Below the pieces are notes generated by a model. The model did no database searches, was not told where the DNA came from, and saw only the letters and a list, made by a program, of their open reading frames with translations. DNA of 7,858 nt. It comes from an uncultured Pseudogracilibacillus sp. GTDB taxonomy: Bacteria; Bacillota; Bacilli; Bacillales; Amphibacillaceae. Both the position numbers and the translations under genes were made by a program. The DNA lies in assembly GCA_937960785.1 (NCBI GenBank), contig CALGOZ010000041.1:1-7858 (forward strand). The letters run 5' to 3'. Below, piece by piece: positions 5,004 to 7,858 of this stretch. Position 1 is the first letter of the stretch. Each line of letters starts with the position of its first letter.

Positions 5004-6446
5004 ATGCAATTAGTTTCCATCTTATTAAGCTCGGTTATGATTATTAATATCGCACTTGCGTTTACGGTAATTTTTTTAGAACGGAAAAACGCTAGCTCAA
5101 CCTGGGCTTGGATTATGGTTTTGTTTTTTATTCCAATTCTCGGTTTTATTTTATATTTTTTCTTTGGAAGAAGATTGAGTGGAAAACATTTGTTTACCCT
5201 CGATACGAAAAGTCGCCTCGGAATCGAGCGAGCTGTTAATGAACAACTCGAGATTATTCAGAAGGATCAACTCCCTTTTAAACAAAAAGCGCTCGCTCCT
5301 TATAAAGAGTTGTTTACGCTACATTTGAAAAATAATGATGCAATTTATTCGCAAAATAACGAAGTCGACTTATTTACTGATGGAAAGGATAAGTTCGATG
5401 CGTTATTACGAGATTTAGAAAAGGCAGAGCATCATATTCATTTGCTCTACTACATTATCCGTCACGACCAGATTGGTACGCAAATTGCAGACATTTTAAT
5501 AAAAAAAGCTCAGGAAGGGGTCGAAGTTCGTTTTCTGTACGATGATTTAGGCTCTCGTTCCTTAAGTAAGCGATATATTAAAAGATTACAAAAAGCGAAT
5601 GTGCAAGTTGGAGCGTTTTTTCCATCACGTTTTGCGAAGATTAACTTACGTTTGAACTTTCGAAACCACCGTAAATTAGCAATTGTCGACGGGAAAGTCG
5701 GTTATATCGGTGGTTTTAATATCGGTGATGAATATTTAGGAAAGTCGGAGAAGTTCGGTTATTGGCGGGATACGCACCTAAGGGTAAAAGGTGATGCGGT
5801 CAAAATGATGCAAACCCGTTTTATCCTCGATTGGAACCAAGCGTCGCGACATAAAATTGAATATAACGACTCATATTTTATCGGTGGCGATTATGGGGAT
5901 GTCGGTATGCAAATCGTCTCAAGCGGTCCTGACCATGATTGGGAACAGATAAAGTATGGGTATATTAAGATGATTTTAGGGGCAAAGGAATACGTCTATA
6001 TTCAAACGCCGTATTTCATTCCTGATGAAGCGTTAATGGATGCGCTTCGGATTGCCGCATTATCCGGAGTGAAAATTAAAATTATGATTCCGAATAAGCC
6101 GGATCATTTATTTGTCTATTGGGCGACCTTATCTTATGTTGGTGAGCTTTTGAATGAAGGGGCAGAAATTTATTTATATCAGAATGGTTTTTTACATGCG
6201 AAGACCATTATCGTCGATGGGAAGCTATCCTCCGTAGGTACGGCGAATATTGATGTTCGTAGTTTCCGTTTGAATTTTGAAGTAAATGCCTTTATTTATG
6301 ACGTTCATTTTGCCCGGAAGCTTGTCGATGTATTCCAAGAAGATATTCGTTTATCGACACAGATGACGAAACAGCTATACGAAAAGCGTCCTTTTATGAT
6401 TCGTTTTAAAGAATCAATTTCTCGCTTATTATCACCGATTTTATAG
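5004..6446 (+). CDS. cls: Cardiolipin synthase, two-HKD phospholipase D superfamily
   Basis: This membrane enzyme condenses two phosphatidylglycerol molecules into cardiolipin and glycerol. It has 480 residues, the normal length for bacterial ClsA-type synthases. Two N-terminal membrane segments (about 3-24 and 33-54) form the PLDc_N region, with SSTWAWIMVLFFIPILGFIL and the FFFGRR turn. Both catalytic HKD motifs are intact: HRKLAIVD with His222, Lys224 and Asp229, followed by GGFNIGDEY, and HAKTIIVD with His398, Lys400 and Asp405, followed by GTANIDVRSF. YIQTPYFIPDE (332-342) is also typical. ATG at 5004 follows AAAGGAG by ten bases. The leader carries a strong hairpin. ampS begins about 44 bases after the stop with no terminator between, so the two are probably co-transcribed. 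The gene resembles B. subtilis clsA (ywnE), but paralogs exist, so the exact ortholog is uncertain. Confidence 0.96.
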   Translation: MQLVSILLSSVMIINIALAFTVIFLERKNASSTWAWIMVLFFIPILGFILYFFFGRRLSGKHLFTLDTKSRLGIERAVNEQLEIIQKDQLPFKQKALAPYKELFTLHLKNNDAIYSQNNEVDLFTDGKDKFDALLRDLEKAEHHIHLLYYIIRHDQIGTQIADILIKKAQEGVEVRFLYDDLGSRSLSKRYIKRLQKANVQVGAFFPSRFAKINLRLNFRNHRKLAIVDGKVGYIGGFNIGDEYLGKSEKFGYWRDTHLRVKGDAVKMMQTRFILDWNQASRHKIEYNDSYFIGGDYGDVGMQIVSSGPDHDWEQIKYGYIKMILGAKEYVYIQTPYFIPDEALMDALRIAALSGVKIKIMIPNKPDHLFVYWATLSYVGELLNEGAEIYLYQNGFLHAKTIIVDGKLSSVGTANIDVRSFRLNFEVNAFIYDVHFARKLVDVFQEDIRLSTQMTKQLYEKRPFMIRFKESISRLLSPIL

Positions 6447-6475
6447 TGTAGAATATAGATAGTAAAACTTTCAAT

Positions 6476-6481
6476 AAGGAG
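6476..6481 (+). promoter_or_regulatory. Ribosome binding site deciding the ampS start
   Basis: AAGGAG lies three bases before the ATG at 6485 and nine bases before the ATG at 6491. Three bases is shorter than the normal spacing and nine is ideal, which favours 6491 as the real start. Confidence 0.7.
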
Positions 6482-6490
6482 ATTATGCCA

Positions 6491-7729
6491 ATGTTTGAAC
6501 GAGAAAAGTTAGAAACGTACGCAAATTTAATTGTAAAAAAGGGAGTTAACGTACAACCGGAGCAACCAGTTTTTATTACGATTCCGGTAGAAGTAGCTGA
6601 TTTTGCCCGAATATTAACTAAAAGTGCGTATGAAGCGGGAGCAAGTGAAGTATATGTTCATTGGGTAGACGATGAATTGTCATTGTTAAAGTTTACCTAT
6701 GCGAGCGATGAAGTCTTAGAAAATTTCCCACAGTGGGAAGTGGCAAAACGGGAGGAGTTTGCGGAAAAAGGGGCAGCCTTTATTTCAGTCTATGCTAGTG
6801 ACCCTGATTTACTAAAAGATATCGACCCTAGTCGGGTAGCCAAGGATGCAAAAGCCTCTGGACAAGCCTTGACCAAGTTCCGTTCCTATTTAATGAATGA
6901 CGAAATGCCGTGGACGGTCGTTTCGATTCCGACAGTCGGCTGGGCAAAGAAAGTTTTTCCTAACGAAACAGAGGAAAAGGCTGTCGAGTTACTGTGGGAG
7001 GAAATTCAAAAGACAGTCCGGCTCAATGAAGCCGATCCAATTGTAGCGTGGGACCGTCATAATGAAACGTTAGAACAAATGCGGACGAAGTTAAATGAAA
7101 AGCAGTACGAAAAGTTAATTTTCACTGCTCCAGGAACGAATTTGGAAGTAGGCTTACCGAAGGGACATATTTGGCACGGGGGTGCTGCAGTGTCTCAGAA
7201 GGGCACTGTCTTCAATCCGAATATGCCGACGGAAGAAGTTTTTTCCGCACCACATAAATATAATGTTAACGGCACTGTTTCAAGTACGAAGCCACTCCAT
7301 TACGGCGGAAGTGTTATCGATGGTTTCACCTTGACCTTTAAAGATGGCGAAGTGGTAGACTTTTCTGCTGAGCAAGGCGAAGAAGTGCTTGAACATTTAT
7401 TAAATACAGATGAAGGAGCAAAGCGTCTCGGCGAAGTTGCCCTTGTCCCTCATGAGTCACCGATTTCCCAGTCGGGTATCGTTTTTTACAATACGCTATT
7501 TGATGAGAATGCCTCTTGTCACTTAGCTCTCGGAAAAGCCTATCCGACGAATGTAGAAGGTGGCGAAAAGATGGACGAAAAAGCCCTCGACGAAAATGGT
7601 ATAAATGACAGCATGGTGCACGTCGACTTTATGATAGGATCCGAAGAGATGAACATCGACGGTGTATTAGCAGATGGAAAGAAGGAGCCAGTCTTTAGAA
7701 ACGGTACGTGGGCAGGTCAATTTAAATAA
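6491..7729 (+). CDS. ampS: Aminopeptidase of the M29 (AmpS/AP-T) family
   Basis: This cytosolic metallo-aminopeptidase removes N-terminal residues from peptides. It has 412 residues from the chosen start, typical of M29. The C-terminal half carries the expected metal and catalytic residues, numbered from the ATG at 6485: the glutamates of NMPTEEVFSAP (Glu251), RLGEVALV (Glu317), ASCHLALG (His346), Tyr353 in KAYP, and VHVDFMIGS (His379 and Asp381). The spacing fits the family pattern as I recall it. The N-terminal half contains KLETYANLIVKKGVNVQPEQPV (about 8-29), the usual opening of this family. Two ATGs are in frame, 6485 and 6491; the later one has the better ribosome binding site. The gene follows cls by about 44 bases without a terminator and ends at a strong hairpin at 7752-7790. 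No functional link to cardiolipin synthesis is known to me. Confidence 0.94.
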   Translation: MFEREKLETYANLIVKKGVNVQPEQPVFITIPVEVADFARILTKSAYEAGASEVYVHWVDDELSLLKFTYASDEVLENFPQWEVAKREEFAEKGAAFISVYASDPDLLKDIDPSRVAKDAKASGQALTKFRSYLMNDEMPWTVVSIPTVGWAKKVFPNETEEKAVELLWEEIQKTVRLNEADPIVAWDRHNETLEQMRTKLNEKQYEKLIFTAPGTNLEVGLPKGHIWHGGAAVSQKGTVFNPNMPTEEVFSAPHKYNVNGTVSSTKPLHYGGSVIDGFTLTFKDGEVVDFSAEQGEEVLEHLLNTDEGAKRLGEVALVPHESPISQSGIVFYNTLFDENASCHLALGKAYPTNVEGGEKMDEKALDENGINDSMVHVDFMIGSEEMNIDGVLADGKKEPVFRNGTWAGQFK

Positions 7730-7751
7730 AAGTAATATTTCGCAAGAATCC

Positions 7752-7790
7752 CCCCTAAGGTTGGACTTTCGGTCTGACTTAGGGGTTATT
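7752..7790 (+). terminator. Terminator after ampS, possibly bidirectional
   Basis: CCCCTAAG (7752-7759) pairs with CTTAGGGG (7778-7785). With one bulged G the stem continues through TTGGAC/GTCTGA to a TTTCG loop, giving about 14 bp. A modest TTATT tail follows. It begins 22 bases after the ampS stop. Read on the minus strand the stem is followed by GGATTCTT, so it might also stop leftward transcripts. Confidence 0.75.
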
Positions 7791-7858
7791 AAGTTGTTCG
7801 TGTACTTTAAATCGAACACCGCAAACAACATCTTGGTCTGACTTTAGGAGTTATTAAG
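7771..7858. repeat. Direct repeat of the terminator 3' half, two copies
   Basis: The 23-base segment at 7771-7793 (GGTCTGACTTAGGGG and then TTATTAAG) recurs at 7835-7858 with one inserted T and one G-to-A change. The second copy has no matching 5' arm (nothing like CTCCTAAAG upstream), so it is not a complete hairpin within the window. It runs to the right edge and may belong to a longer repeat outside. Between the copies, GTTCG and CGAAC form a small inverted repeat of unknown meaning. Confidence 0.75.

Noticed and set aside
6485..6490. ATG at 6485 as the ampS start
   Set aside because: It lies only three bases after AAGGAG, while the in-frame ATG at 6491 has nine-base spacing. The difference is two residues and cannot be settled without data.

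Overview
The window looks like chromosomal DNA from a low-GC Gram-positive bacterium of the Bacillaceae. The evidence is AT-rich coding sequence, strong AGGAGG-type ribosome binding sites, a textbook S-box (SAM-I) riboswitch, and Bacillus-type families (YpmR, YpmS, two-HKD cardiolipin synthase, M29 aminopeptidase AmpS). I cannot name the genus. All protein identities come from reading motifs, not from a search.

Layout, left to right. Positions 1-305 hold six head-to-tail copies of a 51-bp repeat that probably continues beyond the left edge. Four minus-strand genes follow, listed here in transcription order from the right: rarD (3839-4741, EamA-type permease), metY (1883-3511, O-acetylhomoserine sulfhydrylase with an extra C-terminal domain), ypmR (941-1738, SGNH/GDSL hydrolase) and ypmS (330-938, membrane-anchored DUF2140 protein). 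Between rarD and metY lie a consensus promoter, a complete SAM-I aptamer (3659-3773) and its intrinsic terminator (3600-3636). A terminator at 1805-1836 closes metY and separates it from the ypmR-ypmS pair. On the plus strand, diverging from rarD, are cls (5004-6446, cardiolipin synthase) and ampS (about 6491-7729), closely spaced and ending at a strong hairpin terminator (7752-7790). A second partial copy of that terminator's 3' half lies at the right edge.

How the parts work together: metY makes homocysteine (or cysteine) from O-acetylhomoserine and sulfide, and the riboswitch should switch it off when S-adenosylmethionine is plentiful. rarD has no visible terminator before the metY promoter, so its read-through would also meet the riboswitch. 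ypmR and ypmS are translationally coupled envelope proteins. Cls makes cardiolipin in the membrane, and AmpS trims peptides in the cytosol; no functional link between these two is evident.

The window is mostly ordinary core genome and I see no clear new multi-gene system. The items most worth a second look are the degenerate CoA-binding-like domain fused to MetY, the 51-bp hairpin-bearing repeat array with hints of a 153-bp higher-order period, and the long perfect hairpin in the cls leader.
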